Source of the DNA: Candidatus Neomicrothrix sp. UBA2131
GTDB taxonomy: Bacteria > Actinomycetota > Acidimicrobiia > Acidimicrobiales > MedAcidi-G1
Length of the DNA: 32,720 nt
Reading direction: 5' to 3'
Assembly (NCBI GenBank): GCA_002329075.1
Contig: DCXR01000008.1
Coordinates: 1 to 32,720 of the forward strand
Shown one piece after another: positions 14,469 to 22,762 of the stretch. The translations under genes were made by a program, and so were the position numbers. The notes beneath the pieces were generated by a model. It saw only the letters and a program-made list of their open reading frames with translations, made no database searches and was not told the DNA's origin. Each line of letters starts with the position of its first letter. Within the stretch, counting starts at the first letter, position 1.

Positions 14469-17400
14469 ATGTGCGGCATCATCGCGGTGCTTCGGCGCCC
14501 CGCCACCCGCCCGGCTCCCGACGCCGAAGCCGTTGTCACCCCGATCCGACGGGCTCTCGACCTGCTCGACGCCGGCGACCCTGTCAGCCTCGCCGAGGCA
14601 GCCGCCTGCCTGGAGGAGGTCGACTCCCTGCTGGGTGGCACTCCCGGGCTCGAGTCCCTGTTGGGCCACGCCGGGCTGCTCGAAGACGTCGCCGACCGGA
14701 TGTCGACGGTCCGGACGAGGTTCGCGTCCGTCGAGGCGGCCATCGGTGCCCGGATCGGAGACCGGGAGGCGGGCAACGTCGCACTCGTCCGGCTCCGGGA
14801 TGCAGCATGGGCGATCTCCAACGACCGCCTGGGGGCTGCCCGTGGCGTCGCCTCGCTCTCATCTACAGCCGACCCGCCCAGCCGATCCGGAACGGCGGTC
14901 CTCCTGTCGATCCAACAGGCGCTCAGCGCGCTTGATCGCCTCGAGGTGCGCGGCCGTGATTCCGCCGGGCTCCAGGTCACCCTCTGGGACCATGGTCTCG
15001 ACCTGGACGATCCGGCAATCGCCAGCATGCTGGCCCCGCGGACTTCCGACCTGCTCCTACGTTCGGGGAGCGCCCGGGTGCTTCCCGGCGGTGGCCTGGT
15101 CCTGGTCGTCAAGACGGCAGCCGAAATCGGCGAGTTGGGCGACAACACGTCGGTGCTGCGCAGGGCGCTGGCCGGCGACGACCTCCTGGTCCGTGGCCTC
15201 ACCGGCGAGTCGGTCCGGGGATCGGTTCTCGGGCACACCAGGTGGGCCAGCTTCGGGATCATCGCCGAGGTCAACGCCCACCCGCTCGACTCGACGGGAA
15301 GCGACGGCGGCCCACCGAGCCACTTCGTGACGGCCGTGCAAAACGGCGACGTCGACAACCACGCCGACCTGGCCGTCGCCGAGCGCCTCGAGGTACCCGA
15401 TGCCATCACGACCGATGCCAAGGTCGTGCCCCTCCTGTGTGCCCGCCACCTCGACGACGGGGTGGCTCCCGATGAGGCGTTTCGTCGGACGGTCCAGGCC
15501 TTCGAGGGCTCGCTCGCCATCGCCGCATCGTTCGGCGGGGAACCCGATCGCCTCCTGCTGTCACTCCGGGGAAGCGGCCAGGCCCTGTACATCGGTCTGG
15601 CAGAAGACGCCTTCGTGGTGGCCAGCGAGCCGTATGGCGTGGTCGAGCTCTGCGCCGAGTACGTCCGCATGGACGGCGAGTCACCGGCCGAGGCGGGCAA
15701 CCCAGCGACCTGTGGGCAGTTGATCGAGTTGGACGGTGCTGCAGCCGGCACGCTGGCCGGGTTGCGCCGCAGGGCCTTCGATGGCCGCGACCTGCCATTT
15801 GTCGACGGCGAAGTCGTCGGGGCCGACATCACCACCCGTGACATCGACCGGGGCGACCATCCCCACTACCTGCTGAAGGAGATCGGCGAGTCGCCCGAGT
15901 CCGTGCGGTCCACCCTGCGGGGTCGGCTCGTCGAGGACTCCGGCACGTTGACCGTCTCGTTGGCGCCCGAGGTGACGCCTGACTCCCTACGAGCCGACCT
16001 GGCGTCGAGGCGCATCTCGAACATAGTCGTCATCGGCCAGGGGACGGCGGCGATCGCAGGTGAGGCGGTGACCGCCGCAATCGGTGCCGAGCTCGTCGGC
16101 ACGGGGATCAACGTCTCTTCCCGGCCTGCCACGGAACTTTCCGGATTCGGACTTCGGCCCGACATGTCCGACACGCTGGTCGTCGCCATCAGCCAGTCGG
16201 GGACGACCACCGACACCAATCGCACCGTAGACCTGGTCCGTTCCCGTGGCGGCCGGGTCCTGGCAATCGTCAACCGCCGCAACAGCGACCTGACCGATCG
16301 TGCCGACGGGGTGCTCTACACCTCCGACGGACGCGACGTGGAGATGAGCGTGGCCTCCACCAAGGCCTTCTACGCGCAGTCCGTGGCGGGTTTCCTGCTC
16401 GGTGCCGCCCTGGCCGACGCCGTGGGATCCCCGGGCGCTGCCGACCGCGCAGCCGTTCTTGCCGGGCTTCAGACGTTGCCCGACGCCATGGCGCAGGTCT
16501 TCGCCGGCCGGGAGTGGATCGCCGAACTGGCGACCCGACATGCACCCGGACGCCGCTACTGGGCGGTGGTCGGCAACGGCGCCAACCTCATCGCCGCACG
16601 TGAGATCCGGATCAAGTTGTCGGAACTCTGCTACAAGTCGATCGCCGCCGACGCCACCGAGGACAAGAAGCACATCGACCTCTCTTCGGAGCCGTTGATC
16701 CTCGTCTGTGCAACCGGGATGTCGGGTTCGACCATCGACGACGTGGCCAAGGAGGTGGCGATCTACCGGGCCCACCAGGCGGCGCCTCTCGTGGTCACGG
16801 ATGTCCCCCTGCGGTATCCCGAGGCCCTCGACGTCATCGGGGTGCCCGTGGTGCACCCCCGACTGGCCTTCGTGCTTTCGACGATGGTCGGCCACCTGTT
16901 CGGGTACGAAGCCGCCCTGGCGATAGACGCCCAGGCCCGTCCGCTCCGGGAGGCCCATGCCGCCATCGAGCAGGCGGCGGCCGGTGAACTCGACGCGTCG
17001 CCGGGGGGTCAGGCGGGCGATGCACTCGTCGACGCCGTACGCGAGCGCATCCTGCCCTGTGCCGGCCGCTTCAACGACGAACTCCGCTCGGGCCGCCTCA
17101 ATGGGCACCTCGAGGCGGCAACGGCGGTACGCCTGGCATCGCTGTTCCGGTATGCCCTCGGCGACGTACCACTCGAGTCGTACCAGCGCGAGTTCGGCAG
17201 GGTCGGCACGCCCGCCCTGGTCCTCGACGACCTGGCCTCGGCCCTGACCCTCGCCATCGAAGAACTCACCCGCCCCGTCGACGCCATCAAGCACCAGGCC
17301 AAGACCGTCACGGTCGGCATTTCACGGACCGACGAGACCCTCCTCGAGGCCCGACTCACCCGGGCGGTGCTCGATGCCGGCGCCCCCCGGGACGGTCTCA

Positions 17401-17903
17401 GCTACCGGACGCTTCGCCTGCTCATGGCCCTCGACCCGGCAGTCGCCGAGATAACCGGATTCACCCGGTACCGGCTCGACGACGTCGAAGGTTCGACGCC
17501 GATCGCAGCGATCGTCGACCGTGGCGGGGTCTCGACCGGCATCCCCTCGCGCACGGAGCGCGACCCGGCGCTGCGTGGCACCAAGCACCGCGTGGCGGTC
17601 GACCGCGAGGTGCTCGTCACCCGGGGCGCCCGTGACGACCGGACGATCGTGCTCGTGCCCGAGGTCAAGGACGCCGAGGCCGTCGGGCTCACGCTGCTCC
17701 ACATCACGACCGTCGACCGGTTGTCACCGGACGCCGTGCGCAGCGTCCTCGAGGGCTACCACAACCGCTACGGCGAGATCCGAGACGCCGTCTGCGAGAC
17801 CGAACCGTCGTTGCGGGACGACCTTCTGGTGTCGATCCCGGTCGAGGACCTCCTCATCGACGAGGTCGGGACCATCGCCGACCGGTTGCGCAACAGGTCC
17901 TGA
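14469..17903 (+). CDS. glmS: Giant GlmS-like glucosamine-6-phosphate synthase
   Basis: 1144 residues against about 610 for ordinary GlmS, which makes glucosamine-6-phosphate from fructose-6-phosphate and glutamine. The N-terminal MCGII gives the Cys2 glutaminase nucleophile. The glutaminase domain resumes after an insertion at RGRDSAG (162-167), HTRW (256-259) and the oxyanion pair Asn292-Gly293. LKEIGESP (469-476) leads into the SIS isomerase half. SQSGTTTDT (575-583) is the sugar-phosphate loop, VASTKAFYA follows, and Glu712, Lys716, Glu719, His735 and Lys945 align with E. coli Glu481, Lys485, Glu488, His504 and Lys603. Insertions lie at about 11-145, in the 168-250 region and between 735 and 945. 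About 195 extra residues follow the normal C-terminus. It probably acts with GlmM just upstream. A SIS paralogue with another sugar substrate is possible. Confidence 0.85.
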   Translation: MCGIIAVLRRPATRPAPDAEAVVTPIRRALDLLDAGDPVSLAEAAACLEEVDSLLGGTPGLESLLGHAGLLEDVADRMSTVRTRFASVEAAIGARIGDREAGNVALVRLRDAAWAISNDRLGAARGVASLSSTADPPSRSGTAVLLSIQQALSALDRLEVRGRDSAGLQVTLWDHGLDLDDPAIASMLAPRTSDLLLRSGSARVLPGGGLVLVVKTAAEIGELGDNTSVLRRALAGDDLLVRGLTGESVRGSVLGHTRWASFGIIAEVNAHPLDSTGSDGGPPSHFVTAVQNGDVDNHADLAVAERLEVPDAITTDAKVVPLLCARHLDDGVAPDEAFRRTVQAFEGSLAIAASFGGEPDRLLLSLRGSGQALYIGLAEDAFVVASEPYGVVELCAEYVRMDGESPAEAGNPATCGQLIELDGAAAGTLAGLRRRAFDGRDLPFVDGEVVGADITTRDIDRGDHPHYLLKEIGESPESVRSTLRGRLVEDSGTLTVSLAPEVTPDSLRADLASRRISNIVVIGQGTAAIAGEAVTAAIGAELVGTGINVSSRPATELSGFGLRPDMSDTLVVAISQSGTTTDTNRTVDLVRSRGGRVLAIVNRRNSDLTDRADGVLYTSDGRDVEMSVASTKAFYAQSVAGFLLGAALADAVGSPGAADRAAVLAGLQTLPDAMAQVFAGREWIAELATRHAPGRRYWAVVGNGANLIAAREIRIKLSELCYKSIAADATEDKKHIDLSSEPLILVCATGMSGSTIDDVAKEVAIYRAHQAAPLVVTDVPLRYPEALDVIGVPVVHPRLAFVLSTMVGHLFGYEAALAIDAQARPLREAHAAIEQAAAGELDASPGGQAGDALVDAVRERILPCAGRFNDELRSGRLNGHLEAATAVRLASLFRYALGDVPLESYQREFGRVGTPALVLDDLASALTLAIEELTRPVDAIKHQAKTVTVGISRTDETLLEARLTRAVLDAGAPRDGLSYRTLRLLMALDPAVAEITGFTRYRLDDVEGSTPIAAIVDRGGVSTGIPSRTERDPALRGTKHRVAVDREVLVTRGARDDRTIVLVPEVKDAEAVGLTLLHITTVDRLSPDAVRSVLEGYHNRYGEIRDAVCETEPSLRDDLLVSIPVEDLLIDEVGTIADRLRNRS

Positions 17904-17917
17904 GCAACGGGCACCAG

Positions 17918-18283
17918 ATGATCGGTATCGGCACGGACCTCGTCGACATCGATCGGTTCCGTCGGTCGCTCGAGCGCACACCGGGACTGCGCGAGCGCCT
18001 GTTCCGCCCAGGCGAACGGGCCTACGCCGACCAGCGGAGCGACCCCGCCGAACGCTATGCGGGCCGGTTCGCCGCCAAGGAGGCCACCCTCAAGGCCCTG
18101 GGCCTCGGACTCGGAGGCATGACCATGTACGACATCGAGGTGGTCCGGGCCGGATCGGGAGCCCCCTCGCTGCTGCTGCACGGCGAGGCTGCCGAGACGG
18201 CGGCTGCGGCGGGCGTCACCGGATGGCTGGTCACGATCTCACACACCGACACGGTGGCCCAGGCCGTGGTCGTGGCACGCTGA
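17918..18283 (+). CDS. acpS: Holo-[acyl-carrier-protein] synthase
   Basis: 121-residue AcpS, which moves 4'-phosphopantetheine from coenzyme A to a serine of acyl carrier protein and so activates fatty acid synthesis. MIGIGTDLVDIDR is the family opening, with metal ligand Asp7. The second signature is RFAAKEATLKALGLGL, with Glu55. Length is normal. It lies 14 bases after glmS and 4 bases before nnr. The acpS-nnr-alr order is common in Actinobacteria. Confidence 0.96.
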   Translation: MIGIGTDLVDIDRFRRSLERTPGLRERLFRPGERAYADQRSDPAERYAGRFAAKEATLKALGLGLGGMTMYDIEVVRAGSGAPSLLLHGEAAETAAAAGVTGWLVTISHTDTVAQAVVVAR

Positions 18284-18287
18284 GGGT

Positions 18288-19640
18288 ATGCAGCCGGTCG
18301 CCACACCCGAGGAGATGGCAGCCATCGACGCCGCCGCTTCCGAGCCGTTCGAAGTGCTCGTGGGTCGCGCCGGTACTGCCGTGGCCCGGGTGGCCGTCGA
18401 CCTGCTGGGCGGGGCCGAGGGCCGCCGGATCGTCGTGGTCGCCGGAGGAGGATCGAATGGTGCCGACGGGCGCGTGGCCGCAGATCGGCTCAGCGACCTC
18501 GGTGCCGAGGTCACGGTGCTCGAGGCCGAAGCGGCGCCCGCCGCAATCCCCGATGCCGACCTCGTGATCGACGCCGCGTACGGCACCGGCCTGCGCCGTC
18601 CGTATTCGGCGCCGGCCACCGACTCGCCCGTGCTGGCCGTCGACCTGCCCTCCGGCATCGACGGCCTGACCGGCTGCCCGCTGGGTTCCCCGGTGACCGC
18701 CGAGCGGACTGTCGCATTCGCTGCTCTCAAGCCGGGCCACCTGTTCGGGCATGGGCCGGATCACTGCGGTGAGGTGCTGCTGGTCGACATCGGCCTTGAT
18801 GTCACCTCGTTGCGGACTGAACTGGTCGAGCCGTCCGATGTGGCGGCACTGGTTCCGTCCCGGCCCCGTGATGCCCACAAGTGGGAGAGCGCCTGTTGGG
18901 TCGTCGCCGGATCGCCGGGTATGGAGGGCGCCGCCCACCTGGCGGCCCGTGCCGCCCAACGGTCAGGTGCCGGCTACGTACGGCTTTCGGTCCCCGGCGG
19001 AGGTGTGCTGCATGCCGCTCCGCTCGAGGTGGTGGCCGATCCGATCCCGTCGGACCTGACCCCACCGGACGGCCTCGACCGCTTTGCTGCGCTCGTCCTG
19101 GGTCCTGGCCTCGGGCCGGTCTCCGGTGACGCCGTCCGTTCCCTGCTTTCCTCTTTCCCCGGCCCGGCCGTCATCGACGGTGACGGGCTCAACGCATTGG
19201 GAGCCATCGACGGGCCGCTACGGGATGGATCCACGGTCCTCACGCCCCACGACGGTGAGTTCGAGCGACTCACCGGCGCCCGTCCCGGCGCCGACCGCCT
19301 GGCTGACACCCGGGCCTTCGCCGTGCGGAGCGGGGCGGTCGTGCTCCTGAAGGGGCCGACCACGGTCGTTGCCGCTCCCGACGGCAGGGTCCTGCTGGGG
19401 GCGTCCGGCGACCAGCGACTGGCGACGGCCGGGTCGGGTGATGTCCTTGCGGGGATTCTCGGCGCCTTTCTCGCCCGGGGCGCCGACCCCCTCGAGGCGG
19501 CTGCTGCCGCCGCCGTCGTACACGGCCTGACGGTCCGGGAACTGCCGACGACCGGGGTGGTCGCAGGCGACCTCGACCGGTGCCTGCCCGAACTCCTGGG
19601 GCGGCTCGGCGTGGATCGGTCGCAGGGAGGGTCGGCCTGA
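18288..19640 (+). CDS. nnr: Bifunctional NAD(P)HX epimerase / dehydratase
   Basis: 450-residue fusion that repairs hydrated NAD(P)H. The N-terminal half (to about residue 200) resembles NnrE, with GGGSNGADGRVAADRL, YGTGLRRP and AVDLPSGIDG. The C-terminal half (about 210-450) resembles the ribokinase-like NnrD dehydratase, with HKWESACWVVAGSPGMEGA, LGPGLGP, VIDGDGLNAL, LTPHDGEFERL, LLKGPTTVV and AGSGDVLAGILGAFLARG. In the epimerase half the usual NNGGDG loop reads SNGADG, so epimerase activity is less certain. The gene ends overlapping the alr ATG. Confidence 0.93.
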   Translation: MQPVATPEEMAAIDAAASEPFEVLVGRAGTAVARVAVDLLGGAEGRRIVVVAGGGSNGADGRVAADRLSDLGAEVTVLEAEAAPAAIPDADLVIDAAYGTGLRRPYSAPATDSPVLAVDLPSGIDGLTGCPLGSPVTAERTVAFAALKPGHLFGHGPDHCGEVLLVDIGLDVTSLRTELVEPSDVAALVPSRPRDAHKWESACWVVAGSPGMEGAAHLAARAAQRSGAGYVRLSVPGGGVLHAAPLEVVADPIPSDLTPPDGLDRFAALVLGPGLGPVSGDAVRSLLSSFPGPAVIDGDGLNALGAIDGPLRDGSTVLTPHDGEFERLTGARPGADRLADTRAFAVRSGAVVLLKGPTTVVAAPDGRVLLGASGDQRLATAGSGDVLAGILGAFLARGADPLEAAAAAAVVHGLTVRELPTTGVVAGDLDRCLPELLGRLGVDRSQGGSA

Positions 19641-20734
19641 TGCGTCCCACATGGTGTGACATCGACCTGGACGCCGTTCGGCACAACGTGGGCGTGCTGG
19701 ACGCCCTGGCGGGGGAGGCGGCGCTGTGTGCCGTCGTCAAGGCCGATGGGTACCGACACGGGGCCGTTCCGGTCGCGCGGGCGGCTGTCGAGGCCGGCGC
19801 GTCATGGCTGGCGGTAGCGCTGGTCGAGGAGGCCGCCGAACTCCGTGCGGCCGGCCTCGATGCCCCGATCCTGATGCTCAGCGAGCCACAAGCCGGGGAC
19901 ATGCCCGGGGTCGCCGAGCTCGGCGGCGTGCGGCCCACGGTCTATTCCGAGGCGGGCATCGACGCCTTCGCTGCTGCTGCACCCGGGGCGTCCGTCCACC
20001 TCAAGGTCGATACCGGGATGCACCGGGTGGGGGCGGCGCCAGCCGATGCCACGGACCTGGCCCGCCGGGCGCTCGGGGCGGGACTGGTGCTCGAAGGGGT
20101 GTTCACGCACTTCGCCGTCGCCGATGCTCCCGCGGATCCGTTCACCGGCGTCCAGATCGGGCGCTTCGACGCCGTGCTGGCCGAACTTGCCGAACACGGC
20201 GTCCATCCCGAGCTGGTCCACCTGGCGAACACCGCCGGGCTGATCACGAGTCCCGGGGCCCGCCGGTCGCTGGTCAGGGCCGGTATCGGCATCTACGGGG
20301 TGTCCCCGTCGCCGGAACTGGCCGCTGCCTGTGCGGGTCTGGGCCTGCGGCCTGCGGCGCGTCTCCGCAGCGAGGTCCGCCATGTCCACGTCGTCGAGGC
20401 GGGAGAGGGGGTCTCCTACGGCCGCCGGTGGCGGGCCGGGGAACCGACCCGCCTTGCGACGGTCCCGATCGGCTATGCCGACGGGATCACCCGGGCCTGG
20501 TGGGACGGCGGCTCGGTGCTGGTCGGCGGCCGGCGACGGCCCATCCGTGGCGTCGTCACCATGGACCAGTTGGTGGTCGAGGTGGACGGTGACGTGGCGA
20601 TCGGTGACGAGGTGGTGCTGCTGGGAAGTCAGGGTGACGAGAGCATCAGCGCAGAGGAGGTGGCGGCCTCCCTCGACACCATCACCTACGAGGTGCTGGT
20701 GTCCCTCGGGGCCCGCGTGCCCAGGCGCCACTGA
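19640..20734 (+). CDS. alr: Alanine racemase
   Basis: 364-residue PLP enzyme making D-alanine for peptidoglycan. The cofactor lysine is Lys34 in AVVKADGYRHG. The opposite-face catalytic tyrosine is likely Tyr260 in EGVSYGRRW. Further family features are the LKVDTGMHRVG region, the HLANTAG motif, and the PIGYADGI and VVTMDQLVVEV segments in the C-terminal beta domain. The frame is open 60 bases upstream, but MRPTWCDIDLDAVRHN is the typical Alr start, and its ATG overlaps the nnr stop. Confidence 0.96.
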   Translation: MRPTWCDIDLDAVRHNVGVLDALAGEAALCAVVKADGYRHGAVPVARAAVEAGASWLAVALVEEAAELRAAGLDAPILMLSEPQAGDMPGVAELGGVRPTVYSEAGIDAFAAAAPGASVHLKVDTGMHRVGAAPADATDLARRALGAGLVLEGVFTHFAVADAPADPFTGVQIGRFDAVLAELAEHGVHPELVHLANTAGLITSPGARRSLVRAGIGIYGVSPSPELAAACAGLGLRPAARLRSEVRHVHVVEAGEGVSYGRRWRAGEPTRLATVPIGYADGITRAWWDGGSVLVGGRRRPIRGVVTMDQLVVEVDGDVAIGDEVVLLGSQGDESISAEEVAASLDTITYEVLVSLGARVPRRH

Positions 20735-20749
20735 GGCGCTGCCGGTCCG

Positions 20750-21877
20750 ATGACGCTCAGGGTGCTCCTGGTCGAACCGTTCCACGGCGGGTCCCATGCG
20801 TCCTGGGCAGAGGGCCTCGCCGCCAACAGCCGGCACGAGGTCGTGACGGTGTCGCTGCCCGGCACCTCCTGGCGCTGGCGGATGCGCGGGGCCTCGGTGA
20901 GCCTCGCTGCGGCGACCCACGACGTGGTTGCCTCCGGCGGCCCACCCGACATGGTCCTGGCGAGCGGCATGTTCGACCTGCCGGCGTGGCTGGGCCTCAC
21001 CCGACGCATCCTCGGCGATCCTCCGGTGGTGCTGTACCTGCACGAGAACCAGTTGGGCTACCCGCTGAGCCCGAACCAGAAGGCCGACGACGAGTTCCCG
21101 CTGGCCAACTGGCGCTCGATGGTCGCCGCCGACGAGGTGTGGTGCAACTCCCGCTTCCAACTCGACGAACTGCTGGGCGGCCTGCCGGCGCTGCTCGACC
21201 GGTCTCCCGACGAGTCCCATGCCCACATGCTGGGCGAGGTCTCGGGGCGATGCTCGGTGGTGCCGGTCGGCGTCGACCTGGCGGACGTGCCGGACCCGGG
21301 CGACGGGGACGATCCGGCCGACGACCCGCCGTTGGTGCTCTGGAACCACCGGTGGGACCACGACAAGAACCCGACGGTGGTGTTCCGGGCCCTCGCCAGG
21401 CTGGCCGACGAGGGACTCGGCTTCGAGGTGGCGATCGCCGGCGAAAACGTCCGGACCGACCCCCGCGAGATGGTCGAGGCACGTTCGACCCTGGGCGACC
21501 GGGTGGTGCAGTTCGGCCACCTGCCCCGGAAGGACTACGTGGAGTTGCTCGGGCGGGCCGACGTGGTCGTCAGCGCCGCCTCCCAGGAGTACTTCGGGAT
21601 CTCGGTGGTCGAGGCGGTGGCGGCCGGCGCCGTGCCGGTCCTACCGGACCGCCTGAGCTATCCCGAGGTGGTGCCGGAGGCGTGGCACGGGTCGTCGCTG
21701 TATCCGGACGGCGGGCTCACCACCCGGCTCCGGGAGGTCCTCACCGACCTGCCGGTGTGGCGGGCCCGGTGCGAGGGCCTGCCAGCGGCTATGCGTCGCT
21801 TCGACTGGCGCAAGGTCGTCGGCACCTACGACGATCGACTCGGGGCGCTCGCCGAGCAGTACGGTCGGGCACCATGA
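20750..21877 (+). CDS. Glycosyltransferase of the queuosine-tRNA mannosyltransferase (GTDC1/QTMAN) family
   Basis: 375 residues with two Rossmann-like halves of a GT-B, GT4-type enzyme. The N-terminal half matches the DUF3524 region of GTDC1/QTMAN: VEPFHGGSH (8-16), LPGTSWRWRMR, YLHENQLGYPL, and VAADEVWCNSRF. The C-terminal half has LWNHRWDHDKNP, FGHLPRKDYVELL, and QEYFGISVVEAVAAG followed by a LSYPEVVPE segment. Vertebrate members mannosylate queuosine in tRNA-Asp. Whether this protein acts on tRNA is inferred from family only. It lies between alr and a P1-type hydrolase and a few genes before t6A enzymes. A role in cell-envelope glycosylation cannot be excluded. Confidence 0.8.
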   Translation: MTLRVLLVEPFHGGSHASWAEGLAANSRHEVVTVSLPGTSWRWRMRGASVSLAAATHDVVASGGPPDMVLASGMFDLPAWLGLTRRILGDPPVVLYLHENQLGYPLSPNQKADDEFPLANWRSMVAADEVWCNSRFQLDELLGGLPALLDRSPDESHAHMLGEVSGRCSVVPVGVDLADVPDPGDGDDPADDPPLVLWNHRWDHDKNPTVVFRALARLADEGLGFEVAIAGENVRTDPREMVEARSTLGDRVVQFGHLPRKDYVELLGRADVVVSAASQEYFGISVVEAVAAGAVPVLPDRLSYPEVVPEAWHGSSLYPDGGLTTRLREVLTDLPVWRARCEGLPAAMRRFDWRKVVGTYDDRLGALAEQYGRAP

Positions 21878-22740
21878 GGATCCCGATCGACGGGGTGCGG
21901 ATCGGCCACTGGACCGACGACGTGGCCCGGACCGGCTGCACCGTCGTCCTGCTGCCCGAGGGAACGGTGGCCTCTGGCGAGGTCCGGGGAGGGGCGCCCG
22001 CCACCCGCGAGTTCGACCTGCTGGCCCCAGAGCGGACCGTCGACCACATCGACGCCGTGGTGCTCACGGGAGGATCGGCGTTCGGCCTCGCTACCGCCGA
22101 CGGGGTGGTGGGCCACCTCGAGGAAGTGGGCCGTGGTTTCCCCACGGGTGCCGGGCCGGTCCCGATCGTGGTGGCCATGGCGCTCTACGACCTGCTCGAG
22201 GGTGGGGCCGACGTGCGGCCCGGCCCTGCGGAGGGTCGGGCGGCCGCCGAGGCGGCGTCGGACGAGGTCTCGGTGGGACGGGTCGGTGCGGGGACGGGTG
22301 CAACGGTGGGCACCTGGCGGGGACGGGCACATGCACGACCGGGGGGCATCGGCATGGGGACCGCACGACATGGCAACGTGGTCGTGGCAGCGGTCGTGGC
22401 GGTGAATGCCTCCGGCGATCCGGATGACGGCTCGACCTCGGGCGCTGTCGCAGATGGCACGTTCGCCGACTGGCCGGCCGGCGACGTGGAGGCCTTCGGC
22501 GGGCGCCAGAACACGACCATCGGCGTCATCGTGACGAACGCCGATCTTTCCAAGGGCGGGTGCCTGCTCGTCGCCCAGTCCGGACACGACGGCCTGGCCC
22601 GAGCGCTGTTCCCCGTGCACCTCTCGACCGACGGCGACGCCCTGGTTGCAGCGGCAACGGGAGAGATCGAGGCAGCCCCCGACCTGGTGCGCATGCTGGC
22701 CGCGGCAGCGGTCGAACGCGCGGTCCGGGTCGCCACCTGA
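21874..22740 (+). CDS. P1/DmpA-family self-processing aminopeptidase-like hydrolase
   Basis: 288-residue member of the peptidase family S58 (DmpA, BapA, mycobacterial Rv1333 type). Such proteins cut themselves into alpha and beta chains and expose an N-terminal nucleophile. Matches are VRIGHWTD near the start, VVLTGGSAFGLATADGVV, the Gly-rich GRVGAGTGATVG, and NTTIGVIVTNADLSK near residues 213-227. Expected cleavage is before Thr214, giving a Thr nucleophile. SGHDGLARALFPVH follows. The natural substrate is unknown for most members. The ATG overlaps the preceding stop (ATGA). Confidence 0.88.
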   Translation: MRIPIDGVRIGHWTDDVARTGCTVVLLPEGTVASGEVRGGAPATREFDLLAPERTVDHIDAVVLTGGSAFGLATADGVVGHLEEVGRGFPTGAGPVPIVVAMALYDLLEGGADVRPGPAEGRAAAEAASDEVSVGRVGAGTGATVGTWRGRAHARPGGIGMGTARHGNVVVAAVVAVNASGDPDDGSTSGAVADGTFADWPAGDVEAFGGRQNTTIGVIVTNADLSKGGCLLVAQSGHDGLARALFPVHLSTDGDALVAAATGEIEAAPDLVRMLAAAAVERAVRVAT

Positions 22741-22750
22741 GGCCCGTCGG

Positions 22751-22756
22751 TACGCT
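22751..22756 (+). promoter_or_regulatory. Putative leaderless -10 element for udg operon
   Basis: TACGCT lies exactly six bases before the GTG start at 22763 and ten bases after the upstream stop. Transcription from such a -10 would begin at or next to the start codon, and no ribosome binding site is visible between. This is the arrangement of leaderless actinobacterial genes. No good -35 hexamer is seen 16-19 bases upstream. Confidence 0.55.
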
Positions 22757-22762
22757 TGACGG

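Noticed and set aside
19802..21520. 572-residue minus-strand open frame opposite alr and the glycosyltransferase
   Set aside because: Shadow of two genes whose plus-strand products have clear active-site motifs; the translation is His/Gln/Gly/Arg-rich without domain features.
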